Assembly: GCA_019059635.1 (NCBI GenBank)
Contig: JAGVRJ010000003.1
Span: 744,001-808,000, forward strand
Source of the DNA: Proales similis
Lineage: Eukaryota > Rotifera > Eurotatoria > Ploima > Proalidae
Direction of reading: 5' to 3'
DNA length: 64,000 bases
In this document: piece after piece, positions 21,532-32,900 of the stretch
How positions within the stretch are numbered: the stretch's first letter is position 1
Layout of the letters: each line of letters opens with the position of its first letter
Translations under genes and position numbers: made by a program
The notes under the pieces: model-generated
What the model was told of the DNA's origin: nothing
The model's database searches: none
Seen by the model: only the letters and a program-made list of their open reading frames with translations

Positions 21532-21846
21532 TTATTCTCAACTTATTCTCAACTGAGTTTTCTTCTTTCTTTTTGCCTCAATAATGTTCATGTACTAGCC
21601 GCCCGTCAAAGTTTGCCTAGGCAAGTTAGATTTCATTCGCTCTTCCACACCGGCGCGCATAGCCCACCACCTCTCTCGAAGCAAAGCCGCGCCTCTTTTC
21701 GAAATTGAGACAATTCTAATTTTACCTCAATTAGAAACCTTTCACAGAGTCGATTTAGATATTTTTGAAGAGCATTCTTAATTGAAAGAGACAAAAAATT
21801 TGTCATAAAATAAGGTTGAAATTTGATTTTAAATAATGCATTCAAC

Positions 21847-21965
21847 GCCTAGTACCATATCACGTTGAATGCACCGGTTCCCGTCCGATCACCGAAGTTA
21901 AGCAACGTCGAGCCCGGTTAGTACTTGGATGGGTGACCGCCTGGGAATACTGGGTGTACTAGGCT
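21847..21965 (+). rRNA. 5S ribosomal RNA
   Basis: A 119-nt match to metazoan 5S rRNA. The ends pair (GCCTAGTACC with GTACTAGGC). The internal promoter elements are intact: box A AGTTAAGCAACGTC, the intermediate element and box C (GATGGGTGACCGCCTGGGAA). A T run a few bases downstream would stop RNA polymerase III. It is a single copy, not part of a visible array. Confidence 0.97.
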
Positions 21966-22555
21966 TCTCGTTTTTGTTGTAAATATTTTTTTTTCTTTTT
22001 CGTTTTCTATTTAATCAGACGCTTGAATGATGTATGAGTCGTGACGCTTTTGCTGCTAAGACAGCGAGACGCTCTAGATTCGTTCAAGTGGAAAAGAACA
22101 CGGACAAGCAGTTGTCATTATTTACGTCTGGTCGTGTAAAACGATATGGCGAATAAATAATTTGAATAGGACAATGGCAACGATTTTACAATGGTCAGTA
22201 GACAGGACCTCATTATTTAATGCTTTATTTTTCACGGAGTTAAGGCACTTGATCAGAGACCTGATAGCAGATTCGATCAAAAGTCAAACGGGCTAATTTA
22301 TGGCCGCCTCATTTATGTGTTTATTCGAGCTTGGCCGTAATGATCGCGCAAATGAGAGTTGGAATTGGAAATCCTCATTCTGTTTCATTCTCTTGGCAGC
22401 CCAATATTTGATCATAAACAATAACAAAACGAATAAAAATGAGAAGGAGAAAAAGGCGCAGGAGGGTTGAAGCTCACTTATCGGTCATTTGCGCGCGATT
22501 TAAATCAAAATTCGGTCCAAATGGCTCTAATTTAGTTGGGGCTCGGCCCAGTCTT

Positions 22556-22591
22556 TCTCCCTCCCTGCCTCCCTCTCTCTCTCTCTTTCTG
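22556..22591 (+). repeat. CT-rich simple tract
   Basis: CCCTCC/CTCTCT low-complexity tract in the non-coding region. Confidence 0.7.
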
Positions 22592-23183
22592 TAAACAACT
22601 ATTCGACACAATATCCAGCAAGTTCGTTAGGCCACGAATAAACTTGAGTGCTTGTTATCCTGACTTGAATTAATAGTCTTTATTTCACGGCTACATGCTA
22701 CTCGAGCATCGTTCTCGCGTAACAGACATATTACATAACACAAGGCAATTTGTTGATAAGCATCCATATTTGCCATCTAATTTTCATTGTGCCTATATCA
22801 CGCCCATCCCTATATATCTGGTCCATGGACTTTCTAATAAGATTGCTCGTCCTGCGATTTATTTAAACATCAATCATAAGAATAGAGCAATCCTTAATCG
22901 TCTGATCAAACATTTTCTGCGCAATATATTTCCTTTTATTATTATTTGATTTGCTTCAGAACTTGCACAAACACATTTATCCTGAAAGACGAAATTGGCT
23001 CAGATTGAAGCTAATTACGTTGAGTTGGCAAATTTGATAAGCCAGCATTCAGCTTCTTCCTCCACTCATTTATTTTCACATTTGGAACAGCTTAAAGCCT
23101 CATAAGCCACAAACCAATCGACATTATATATTTCGCAATCTATTTTTTCTCTTCGGTCAAAGCAAAATGGGGAGAGAAAGACA

Positions 23184-23184
<1 letters not shown>

Positions 23185-23226
<42 letters not shown>
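23185..23226 (+). repeat. CA dinucleotide microsatellite
   Basis: About 21 uninterrupted CA units, the longest perfect microsatellite in the window. Confidence 0.95.
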
Positions 23227-23228
<2 letters not shown>

Positions 23229-25023
23229 TAGAAAGAAACAAAAGAGAGAGTGTGCGCACAAAGACTTTCCTTTAATCCGTCGATTGTTATTCAAATTAAA
23301 TTAAAATCTTGGCCAACCTTACGCCGGCCAATAGGAGCTTTTTAGGTTAATCACAATGTTCATTTTGACAAGACCACATCCCGACCGAGGCATGTTTTTC
23401 TAGTTCTTTGAGATGGACTTTTAGTCGGGAGAAATATTCGGCGGTGATGGACTGTTTAGAGATTGACATGTGACAAGCTCGGCGGGCAACTCGTGAAATT
23501 AATTCGCCATGAGCTGATAGTCAGACGATCTGTCTCGGAAAGCTGGCCAGCTTGCTTGTGCTCCAGCTTTTCACGCAAACATCGCTTGCCCACGCCCCGT
23601 CGAGAAGTTTGTTTGCTTTCGGGCTTTCTTAACCCTCAATTAACTGACGCTGCTAATCAATGATTGCTCTATCCAACAACAATATAGCCAAAATTGAATC
23701 GGCAAACGAGATGCGCGTCTTCGGACTCCATTTCGGAGATTATAAGCAGACACTGCGTCCGGACGAGGGAACGAGAAGCTCGGCCCGGTCTTGTGAGTGT
23801 GCTTGCGTGCGTTCAAGGGGCTGAGTTAATGCATTCCAATGATTGCGCTTGTCTAAAGCCCGGATTTTAGCCGGTGCAGTGATTTGCGTGCCAATCAAGC
23901 GATATTTGTTTAGGCTAGTGGTCTGATGGCACTGAGAAATTGACCCGATCTATTGCATGGGATTCGAGTAATCTGCTGCCAAACGAATGGCACTTTACTA
24001 GCATTGACTTCGTCTAAGACGAACGGTGTCAGATGCAAGCTTGACCGCGTGGCCGCCGATCGGTCGACTCTGAGGCCGGCGCATAATAACGAGGTCGAGC
24101 AACACTTTCGAGCCTCCTTAGCGGCTCATTAAGATGAACAGAGCAGATAAGAAGGCGAAGAGCTAAACAGAAAGAGGCAGCGTGTTTACACAGACGACTA
24201 CAATGTTTGATAATTTGAAATGCGGTCGAGCCGAGACCTAGTTTCCACTGCCAATAAGTGCCGAGCACGATTTCACGCCCGATTGTAGTTCGATACACTC
24301 AGCTAAACTCGCTTGACTCTTCTGACGGCGTTTGGCTGGCCAACTCAACCGGCGGGCATTATCGCGAGCGTGCAATTAATTATACTCCGCACGAACTGGT
24401 TATAATGTGCGAGCATAAAGTCTAATCGATCGATTGATGAGGAAAATTCATGAGCAAGCTGTGTGCGTCCGCTTGTTCATGTCAATAGGGCTGCCCATCG
24501 GCTAGCCAGCGCGAATGCGTGCGTTCTTAGAGCTGAATGTTTGCCGTTGATGCGCTTCATCATCATCATCATCGTCTTCTGTACAGTGATCAGGCTATTC
24601 CAATAATAATAACGATAATAATAATTCTCTAAACTCTCGACCCTCGAGTGACATTTCGCTCTAATTATGATTGCGCCGACGGCTACCTAGTTGAACGCGT
24701 TGGCACATGGCCGTGCGTAGACCATCCGTGCTTCTAGAATCAGCGCCCTCTCGCTCTCCTCGCGCGCTTCATTGCTCTATTCGCTCGCTTATCAGCTAGT
24801 TCGTAATAATATCAAAGAAGCGCTTTCAAATTCTGCAGCTCGCCTCACTCTTTAGATTTATTCTCAATTTCATTTCTAGCGAGCCAAACAGACTAAACGT
24901 GTGTCACTCGGCTTTTTTTATTCACTTTGGCAAATAGCGAATACATTCCTTAACTCTTTTTCTTTTTTAATCGAATTTAGAAGACAAGAAATGAATCGAA
25001 AGCATTGAAGAACCAGACGAAGC

Positions 25024-27662
25024 ATGTTCGGCCTGTTTAAGCTAAAAAAGTAAGCGAGCCATTGAGCTATAAAAATAGCCGCAAGCTCAACTTTGAATGC
25101 TTTTAGAAAGTCCAAGAAGGACAAGAGTGGCGAGGACGAGAAGGAAAACGTCTCGAGCCCGAATAAAGTGAAAAAACTAGAGTCGACTAACGGCAAGCTC
25201 GTAAATGACGTCAATAACAACAGAGATCGAACAAAGGACGATGTTGACAAAGGCGAGCTGAGCATAGAGGTGGAGCAAGCGCCTAGCGATCATCTCGAGT
25301 CTAGTCTTGGTTCACAAAAATCTGCCCCCTATCTCATGAGCACTCCGAGAGCTCCCATGCTCTCCAAGTCGGACACCACTCAGACCTGCTCGTTCGTACG
25401 CAACAACCTGATGAATTCGACCGTTAGCGGTAGTGAGCTGCACAGATTCATAAACAGCGGCTACATTCATAGCGGCGAGTCATATCTGAAGCATGGAATT
25501 GACCATAAGCAGTCAAAGTCGCCGCATTTTCATCGTCCGCCAAACTTCTCATATCGCAATGGTCCCAATTTCATCACTCCCCGGTCGTCAAGTCGTCCGG
25601 GCGGCATGAGAGCCCTTTTAAGTAAGTGGCGCTTCATCAATCGCTTTCATTCGTCCAGCAGCTTTTTATATGGTCATCTCATGTTAGTGTCGAGTTCATC
25701 GACGCGCACCAGCAAAAGTCTGATCGAGAACAGAGGCCGATCGATGTCGCCCGCTCGCCGCCGAATGGTGAGCCGAGCGGACACAATCACCAAAGGCGCT
25801 GAAAACGACGAAGCCATCCGATTGTCCAAGTTTTCGGGCGGCTATCAGCCTGATCCAGACAAACCGGCCAAGATTGAAAGTTTAGATTGGCCCGCGCCGC
25901 TTTATGCGCCCGCTGTGCCCGAGTTGGCGCCGAGATCGCGAAGCTCGTCGAACAAATGCGACACCATGGCAGTCTACGAAATTGAAGATGAGCTAGATGC
26001 CGAGGTTAAGAACACTCTAGAATCGAGCACTACACGCAAGTCTCGCACAAAGAGTGAGTCGGCCGGAGTTTGCAAGAAAAAATACCGCAACAGCCTATTC
26101 GACAGTGAACATAACGACTACCTGCTTAGGTACAAGAGTAGCAAAGAATGGCGAAAACTGTTTGAAGACGGCAAAACTGAATCATCGCCTCCTCCTCGAT
26201 CGCCAGTCAAAGAAGAAGAAGAAGAGGAAGAAGAAGTCGGACTTGCTGACGGGCAAAAAGATCCAATGAGTCCGAGGTTGAAAAAAGAGTTAGAGGAGGT
26301 CGCCAAACTGAGCAGACAGTCTTCGATGGCCGCTGCACTTCTGAGTGAGATTAAGGCGGAGAGTAGCCGGGTTGACCCGTGGAAAGCGTCTAGGACTCCG
26401 AACGCCAAAGTTGCGCCCGTAATGAAAACAAGATACGAGACTCCAGTTAACGCTTCGCCATCTCGACTTTGTCTCAAGTCACCAATGATGACTTCATCAG
26501 CCGTCAACGCAAGTCTACTGACACATTCATCTTTCGGCTCGATGGTGGACCATAATCCTTCAACTTGTACATTGATTTCGCCGCAGAACGCAGAGAAAGC
26601 GCAAACACTGCCCATACAAGAGCGCTCGGCCAGCTCGATTTCAAACACTTATCTCAACAAGAATCAGAGCCTCAATTACCGACTTCTCCCAGCCGCCAAA
26701 GCAGGTATATAACCAACTAAAGACTGAACTGGCCATTTTCTATGGTGCTTTTAATGCACGTCCAATACCTTGTTCCTTTTTTTTAAAGCCCATGTTTCTC
26801 TTCACCTTTCACAAAGCCTTGAATGCGCTTCAATTTCAGCTTAGAGAGCGCCTATATCCAGCCATATTTATCCGCTTGTTCCCATGGCCTTCACCTTCTA
26901 GAATGCTCCTCCGAATTTTGTTTCTCTCTCTCTCTCTCTCTTGTCTTGCTGTTCTTCATCCAAACCATTTTGCTCCACAAGGCTTTACCTATTGCTCGTT
27001 TGTTTATCGACAATAAAAACTACATGTTGCTTTTGTGTTGACTCGCAGTTTCAATCTTGCTTGAACCGCTTTTGAGCCCTCAAATGAGCAAATGTTGAAT
27101 AAAACGCTTGCATCGTATCTTCTCCTGCTTCGTGCTCCTAATTTAAATGCTTCACTCTTATCTGCCTGAATCTTTTTCTGAAATTTTCTTCTAAAGTCGA
27201 TCAGAAATCTGCGAGATCAACGCGTAGTCAAGTATGCAGCTCAAACAGCCTTGAATGCACTTGTCTAAGAGAATTTTTATGACAAGGAAAGAGCCGAGGA
27301 GTCTGATTCCGGTTCGAATGCTTTTGTAGATAATTGTCAGTTGCTACATTCTGTTCAGGTGTGTTATCAAGCTGGACGCAGACAAGCAGCTTATTGATCA
27401 TTTCTCTTCGATCAGATTATTCCGTACAATCTACTGCGGCGAGGAGCAAACCGCAAAATTCCGCTCGGAGTTTATCGGAAATGTTTGGAGGTAAATTCGG
27501 GCAAGCACGTATCATGATTAGAAGAAATCTAACGATTGACTCACTTAGATTCATTTAAGCGATGAAGAATTCAAGGCCGTGATCGGAATGAGCCGTGAAG
27601 AGTTCAGTCGGCTGAGCGAATGGAAGAAGTTGATTATTAGGAAAGAAGCTAGACTATTTTAG
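25024..27662 (+). CDS. abLIM/dematin-like actin-binding protein with villin headpiece
   Basis: The start exon 25024-25049 (MFGLFKLKK) joins a long exon 25107-26704, which contains a likely in-frame 66-nt intron (25622-25687). The headpiece is on exons 27416-27490 and 27549-27662. The middle matches the abLIM/UNC-115 region: PAKIESLDWPAPLY, a Glu-rich run, DPWKASRTPN and TRYETPVNASPSR. The C-terminus is a villin headpiece, HLSDEEFKAVIGMSREEF, then EWKKLIIRKEARLF, an F-actin-binding module. No LIM domain is encoded, so it resembles dematin or a LIM-less abLIM isoform. Small exons between 26705 and 27415 (one candidate at 27198-27230) are not fully resolved. A cytoskeletal linker role is inferred from the family. 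Confidence 0.8.
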
Positions 27663-27736
27663 ACAAATTTCGGTTTTATTCTTTCAACAGAAATAAACAA
27701 ATCGGCTGGTCAAAGGCGGTGGAATGAGCAGTTTAA

Positions 27737-29035
27737 TTAAACAGAGTTGTAAATTACATTGAAGAGGCATTTGGGGCCGGTCTTGGGCCTATCGGTGAAT
27801 GAAACGAGCTCGTCAATTTCGTTTCGAAAGAGCAAAAATCGTTTGAGCTCAAACGGAAGTGACTGTAATGCACACACTTCGCCGGGCCAGAAGTCTTTGA
27901 TTTTCTCTTTGATTGCGACTCGACACTGGTTTTTAAGACTCAACGGAAACTGCAGTTTGAGATTGAGGCCCAGGAGGTCCCTGATTGCGGCTTGATTCGG
28001 ACGGACGGTTGAGCTGGACGACGAGTCAGACATTGTGTCCGAGTCGGACTCGTCGTTCGGTTGCGACCGATTGTAGTCGAGAAATTTGCTCAACGAAAGC
28101 TGGTCTAAAACACCGTTTAGATACAATACTTGAATTAGGCGAGGCATGGCGATCTCTTTAAAATCGTTCGGATAGTTGTAGGAGAACAGAAAGCGTGTCA
28201 ATCGCCTGTGCAGTGAGTTTAAAATCTCTTGTCGTTTTGGGATGCAATTTACTTTGCAAATAAGGACGCAGATGGAGAGAAGTAGGTTAAACGGCTCCTT
28301 TCTTGCCGAATCGAATTCGGACGACTCCAACGAGTCGAATAGCATCATTCGACGTATGAGACAGCCAACGTGTGTGACATCGTCCTTGTCAAACAGATGT
28401 TGATCAAATGCCCAGTCGATGAGCATCGGCCTTAGACAAGCAAATAGAATAGAATAAAGCTGAATGTCGACCGGAACTTGGTGGTTTACGTGCATCTCGA
28501 GCAAAGTTGTCGAACTTTCCAAATAACACTCAAAATCATTATCTTTGAGCTCCTCGAGAAGATCAGCCAGCTCGGTTGCTTGAGACTTGACCGAGATCGA
28601 CCTGGTTGACATGAAACTTGGCTTCAGTGGCGACGCGTCTATTTCCATTGCAGTGGCAGGCTCATCGACGCCGAGTAGAATTTGAGAATGGTCAATTTGC
28701 TGAGCCGCTGAGCTCCTCGAAGGTGTTGCTCTCGAATCCTGCGTGAACCGGGAATTCAAGGCACATTTGGATACGTTGCATCGCCGTTCGGTCAGCAACT
28801 TGATAAAAGTTTGTTCTGATTTGTCTCTTAGATAGCGTGGTGCCTTGTTCAGAATGAGGATTTCCGGATCTTCGGACATGAGCGATTCGCTTTCGACATC
28901 CATGATTTGCAGATCGGAATGGACACGTTTTCGCGGTCTATTTAAAAGCTGACGAGTAAACAAATAAACTCCGCCTGTTATCAGCCGCTTGGCGTACAAT
29001 TGCTGCGCACTCCTCCTTGTGCAAACAGAGACCAT
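27737..29035 (-). CDS. SOCS-box protein without a recognisable partner domain
   Basis: Intronless, 432 residues. The C-terminus carries a SOCS box: SLKNQCRVAIKEKIKDF (BC box, residues about 375-390), then LPFELKRFLLFR. This box recruits Elongin B/C and a cullin to make a ubiquitin ligase. The middle (about 150-330) is helical and leucine-rich and could form ankyrin-like or ARM-like repeats, but no repeat consensus fits well. The first 30 residues are basic and hydrophobic. The substrate is unknown. It ends convergently with the abLIM-like gene (74 bases apart) and starts 117 bases from the divergent Q-rich gene. Confidence 0.75.
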   Translation of the reverse strand: MVSVCTRRSAQQLYAKRLITGGVYLFTRQLLNRPRKRVHSDLQIMDVESESLMSEDPEILILNKAPRYLRDKSEQTFIKLLTERRCNVSKCALNSRFTQDSRATPSRSSAAQQIDHSQILLGVDEPATAMEIDASPLKPSFMSTRSISVKSQATELADLLEELKDNDFECYLESSTTLLEMHVNHQVPVDIQLYSILFACLRPMLIDWAFDQHLFDKDDVTHVGCLIRRMMLFDSLESSEFDSARKEPFNLLLSICVLICKVNCIPKRQEILNSLHRRLTRFLFSYNYPNDFKEIAMPRLIQVLYLNGVLDQLSLSKFLDYNRSQPNDESDSDTMSDSSSSSTVRPNQAAIRDLLGLNLKLQFPLSLKNQCRVAIKEKIKDFWPGEVCALQSLPFELKRFLLFRNEIDELVSFTDRPKTGPKCLFNVIYNSV

Positions 29036-29152
29036 CTTAGCGAATGTTTGGTTGGCATTGCATCTCCAAGTGGACTTTCAGCGACCTGAATGTGCAATCG
29101 AACTGTAAGGGCGTAAGCGGCGGCCAACTCCTGGAGCAGACTTAAATCTATA

Positions 29153-29776
29153 ATGAGCCATCAGCTTAATGGAGGTAGTAGCCAGGCATTAAACTTGAGC
29201 GGTAAAGGACGTCAATCAAACCTAGAGCGAATGATGCCCCACATGAATCAAACTGGACCGTCACCCAATCCACTAGAGCTGCTCGCGTCATTGAGCGCAT
29301 CGGGCAGTTCAGATCTAAGCGCTGCTCTCAGTGCATTGGCAAGTGCTGGTCTACCGTCACTTGACTCTGCCGGCGGCAATCCATCCGCTGCCTTGGCACA
29401 AATCACCGCTCTTGCGCAGCTCTCTAGTAACCCTCAATTAGCCGCTGCGATGCTGCAAATGCAACAGCAGCAGCAACCACAACCTACACCTCCAGTTCAG
29501 TCACATGCACCAACGCCCAGTCTGAACCATTCATCTTCTGAGCGCAACTTAAACTCGGCGGCGTCGATCGCGAACGGACGAGCGGCCAATGACCCAAAAG
29601 TGAATCATACCAGATATCAACAGCTTCTTCGACTTATCGATGATATGGGACGCGATATACGAACCGCATACATGGGCAATAAGAACTCACTCGAAAGATT
29701 AAAGCGAAGCATTGGCAGTGCTCGTATGCTGGTTAGAGATTGCCAAATGGAATGCGAACGCAACACAAAATTCTAA
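29153..29776 (+). CDS. Q/A/S-rich protein with a helical C-terminus
   Basis: Intronless, 207 residues. Residues 30-130 are Ala, Ser and Gln-rich, including an MQQQQQPQPTPP run. The last 55 residues are helical and charged, KVNHTRYQQLLRLIDDMG then LERLKRSIGSARMLVRDC. A low-complexity N-terminus with a short conserved helical C-terminus is typical of small Mediator subunits, but I could not match it to a particular one. Nuclear function is an inference only. Confidence 0.65.
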   Translation: MSHQLNGGSSQALNLSGKGRQSNLERMMPHMNQTGPSPNPLELLASLSASGSSDLSAALSALASAGLPSLDSAGGNPSAALAQITALAQLSSNPQLAAAMLQMQQQQQPQPTPPVQSHAPTPSLNHSSSERNLNSAASIANGRAANDPKVNHTRYQQLLRLIDDMGRDIRTAYMGNKNSLERLKRSIGSARMLVRDCQMECERNTKF

Positions 29777-29951
29777 AGCGACATACACACTTCATTCTTT
29801 GTTCATATTCTTCGGCTTGAATAAATTTACGGAGATTTGTTGTCCGATTTCGAACCGACTCATAATCAAACGTCAGTAGAGTGGCGTGAACCTAAAAGTC
29901 AATCTCAGCAGCTCTGAATTGTTCATTATTGTTTAAAATTTAATTTTAGTC

Positions 29952-32900
29952 ATGATTGATTCACACGAGGGCCGAACACACGAACAGCTGATCAGCCTCG
30001 AACTTCACCGATCATCGACAACGACCGGCTTCGGATTTGACCTAAAAGGCGACCGACCATGCACAATAGGCACAGTGCGCAAAGGCACACCAGCTGATCT
30101 GGCCGGCGTCCGACCCGGCTATTTGGTGATAGCAATCAATCACAAGAAGGTAACAGAGCTCGACCACGACCAAGTTGTGCGACTGGTGGGCCACAGTCGT
30201 CACAGGCTCATTCTCCAGCTGGCCCGGCCCGAATCGATTCGTGCGTCCCCAGGCAAAGCTGGCAAGCGTGAAGCAGGCAAAACGCGCAAACACGCCAAAA
30301 CACGTGGCAACAAAAACGAAGAGCGTGCATTACGCGAGCGACAGCCGAACGGACGTCGAGCGTTACATCGCCGAACACTTGACAGTTTGAACGTAGGCCG
30401 TTTCGAAGAGCCGCCCGACGAAGATGACGAAGAGAGCGATGGCGAAGTTTACATGATTTCCCGAACGGCTCCGAGACCTTGGGATCCACTAGATGACGAA
30501 TCGGCAGATCTCACCGAAGACACCGAGGATACGGCCGACGAGCAATTATCAGAGCTCAAGCCAGCCAAGTTGCCCTCGCGAATCAACTTTTCGATTGAAT
30601 CATCGGAGAGCGAGCTAAAGCCCGAGCCGGACGAGAGCCTCAAAAAATACTACAAAATGCGATGGAGAGGAGAGTCAAGCGAACTGCGAGTCAGCACGGC
30701 CAAGGTGGCCAGTCTGAAGCGCATTACGCCCATCTACCAACAGCTAAGCGTAAATGACCTTTACGCTATTCTAAAGCCCATCATTCGACCGTACGTGTAC
30801 GATCCGGCTGAATTTAGTTTTGAAGAATCGCAATTCAACGTGGGATATGTTCGCACTGTTCCCATATCCTACGACACATTGAGCAACGCAAGCCGCTTAA
30901 CTAGTGTACGAGAGCACATTGCTCACGCTTGCGCGAATGAGGCGCATCTTGGTGGACAGCGACTCTCTGTCGATCTATTTGAGCCCGGCTCGCCGTTAGT
31001 TGTTCGCATTCGCAACAACTGCCTTGAACTGAGCAATTCGACCGTATGCGTTAGACTCAATCATTCGGAAATGGGCTTTTGTGGCCGAGTAAAGCAGAGC
31101 AAAATTTATTTTGCGATCGTTATTTTGGCCACCGATCTGGGAACGGCCAACTGCATTCTACTTCGCTATGAAGGGCCTCATGCGCCGTTAGAGTTGGTGC
31201 TCAATCGATTGTCGCTTATTTACCATCATCAGGACTCTGTCTTCAAATCAGAGTGCTCGTCTGTAGCATTTTATTCGCCATCGGACACGTCAGGATTTAC
31301 GAATTCGATGGCGAGCATAAATGCCAATTCAACATGCTCCTCAACCGGCAGTCTGTGTGTTTCGAATTTTAATTACGACTACGTTAGCACAGACGGGGTA
31401 GAATCGCTGGAAGGAAGTGGAAATAAAGAGAACGAGATTCGACTGCGTCCCAAATTGAGCGAACCAATTGCACCGATGCCCTCCGGACCAAGCGATCAAA
31501 TGCCTGAGCCGGCAGTCAATGAGCAGGATTGGCAACTATTGCAAACAATCGAGGCTCAAACCAACAAGAACTGGACTGCCAACAACAAGCAAGAGCACAG
31601 ACTCTCGTTAAACAATCGTCTCTCGTTGAAGCTTAGTGGCAAGCAACGACCACGCAGCGGTTTTCCTTTTCTCAAAGCCAAACCCCCTGTGGCTCCAGTC
31701 GAACAAGAGTTTGAAGACGCCGAGAAGCGAATTGCCGAGGTAACAGGCGAGGAACAGGCGAACGAAAGCAAAGAGCTTCATCGAGCGCCAACCGCAGTCA
31801 ACAATAAATCGAGCGCAAAACGCTTTCTCCTCAATCTTCTAAACGGCGTCCACCTCAACGAGCGTCTGGGCACGAGCAAAGCCAAAACGCTGCATTTCAA
31901 GCATTCGCATCCAAATCATCATAATAATCATTCGTCTCAGCAGCGTCGACTCTCCGACTTTCATCGGCCTGCCAAGGTTAGTGGCTGCTTTTATTGTCTC
32001 TTAACTGGGCTGCCAATTTTTTGTTTCCTTATACCCTGTTCCGTCTTTGCCATGTTTCGTGATCGGATTGTCGTATTTGTTCTTGTCAGCATGCGACTAT
32101 TTGCAATTTAAGCTCTACTCAATCATTAGGCCGACTCGCAATATTCTGTAGCTAGCGGAGGGAATTGCTATAATTTGCTCTAAATCGCATGGTGTGATAA
32201 CAAAGAAAAAGAGCCGAATCGCTTTGGCTCGTGGCCATAACGGTGTTGTGCAAGTTCGTCTGCCTGCTTCATTTAACGAGCTATGTGACGCATGAGCTAT
32301 CAGATTAAATTCTCCGACGCTAATGAAAGGACGAAGCAAGTGGATGAAGTAGATGCTCCAGAGCTTGCTCGTGGGATTGCATTAGCGTTAATTTGTGCTC
32401 TGAGCCTCTCTCAGACCCTGAGTGGCGTTTAAAGCTCTTAAATGAGTTTAATCGTAGCAGACGACAACGTAAGCGATGCCGGCTCTAGTCCTGACGGTAA
32501 TGACGGCACAAGTCTATTGAAATCGTCGAATTTCGCTCGCTGAAACATATTTCCTTCGCTGTTGAGTTATGCAGGCTCATGTAGTTTGAGAAACGCAGTC
32601 TGACGAGGCATGTGTTCATTCTCGTGCTTAAATTTGACTTAACCTCTGAGACGCTGACGACAAAAAAAAACAGAATGTTTGAAACATCGAGTTTAGAAAT
32701 GCGCGCAAATTTTAGCGCAGACAAGACCCGAATGGATTTAAACGGATCAAACCAATCGGCTATACAACCGAAATTCGAACGCCTTACCGTACGCAATGAG
32801 CAATCAGCAACAGCGCTGAGGTTCAAGCGACAACGTTTTGCATGCCGCCGTGAAATAAGCAAGTCACACGAGGTGAGACATCTGGCTATGACTAAAAAGC

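Larger units (their letters stand above)
21966..25023. other. 3-kb non-coding region with simple repeats
   Basis: No convincing coding exon on either strand between the 5S gene and the abLIM-like gene. It holds a CT-rich tract, a CA microsatellite, a short CAT/TCA run near 24555 and AT-rich spacers. Because the abLIM-like gene starts without its LIM domains, this stretch was searched for Cys-rich LIM exons on the plus strand; none was seen. It probably contains the promoter for the downstream gene. Confidence 0.5.

Noticed and set aside
22695-22949. 84-residue open frame in the 3-kb non-coding region
   Set aside because: AT-rich chance frame with no similarity to a known family.
26118-26648. 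176-residue minus-strand open frame
   Set aside because: It lies opposite the abLIM-like exon; its Ser-rich run is the antisense of the Glu/Lys codon run in the real protein.
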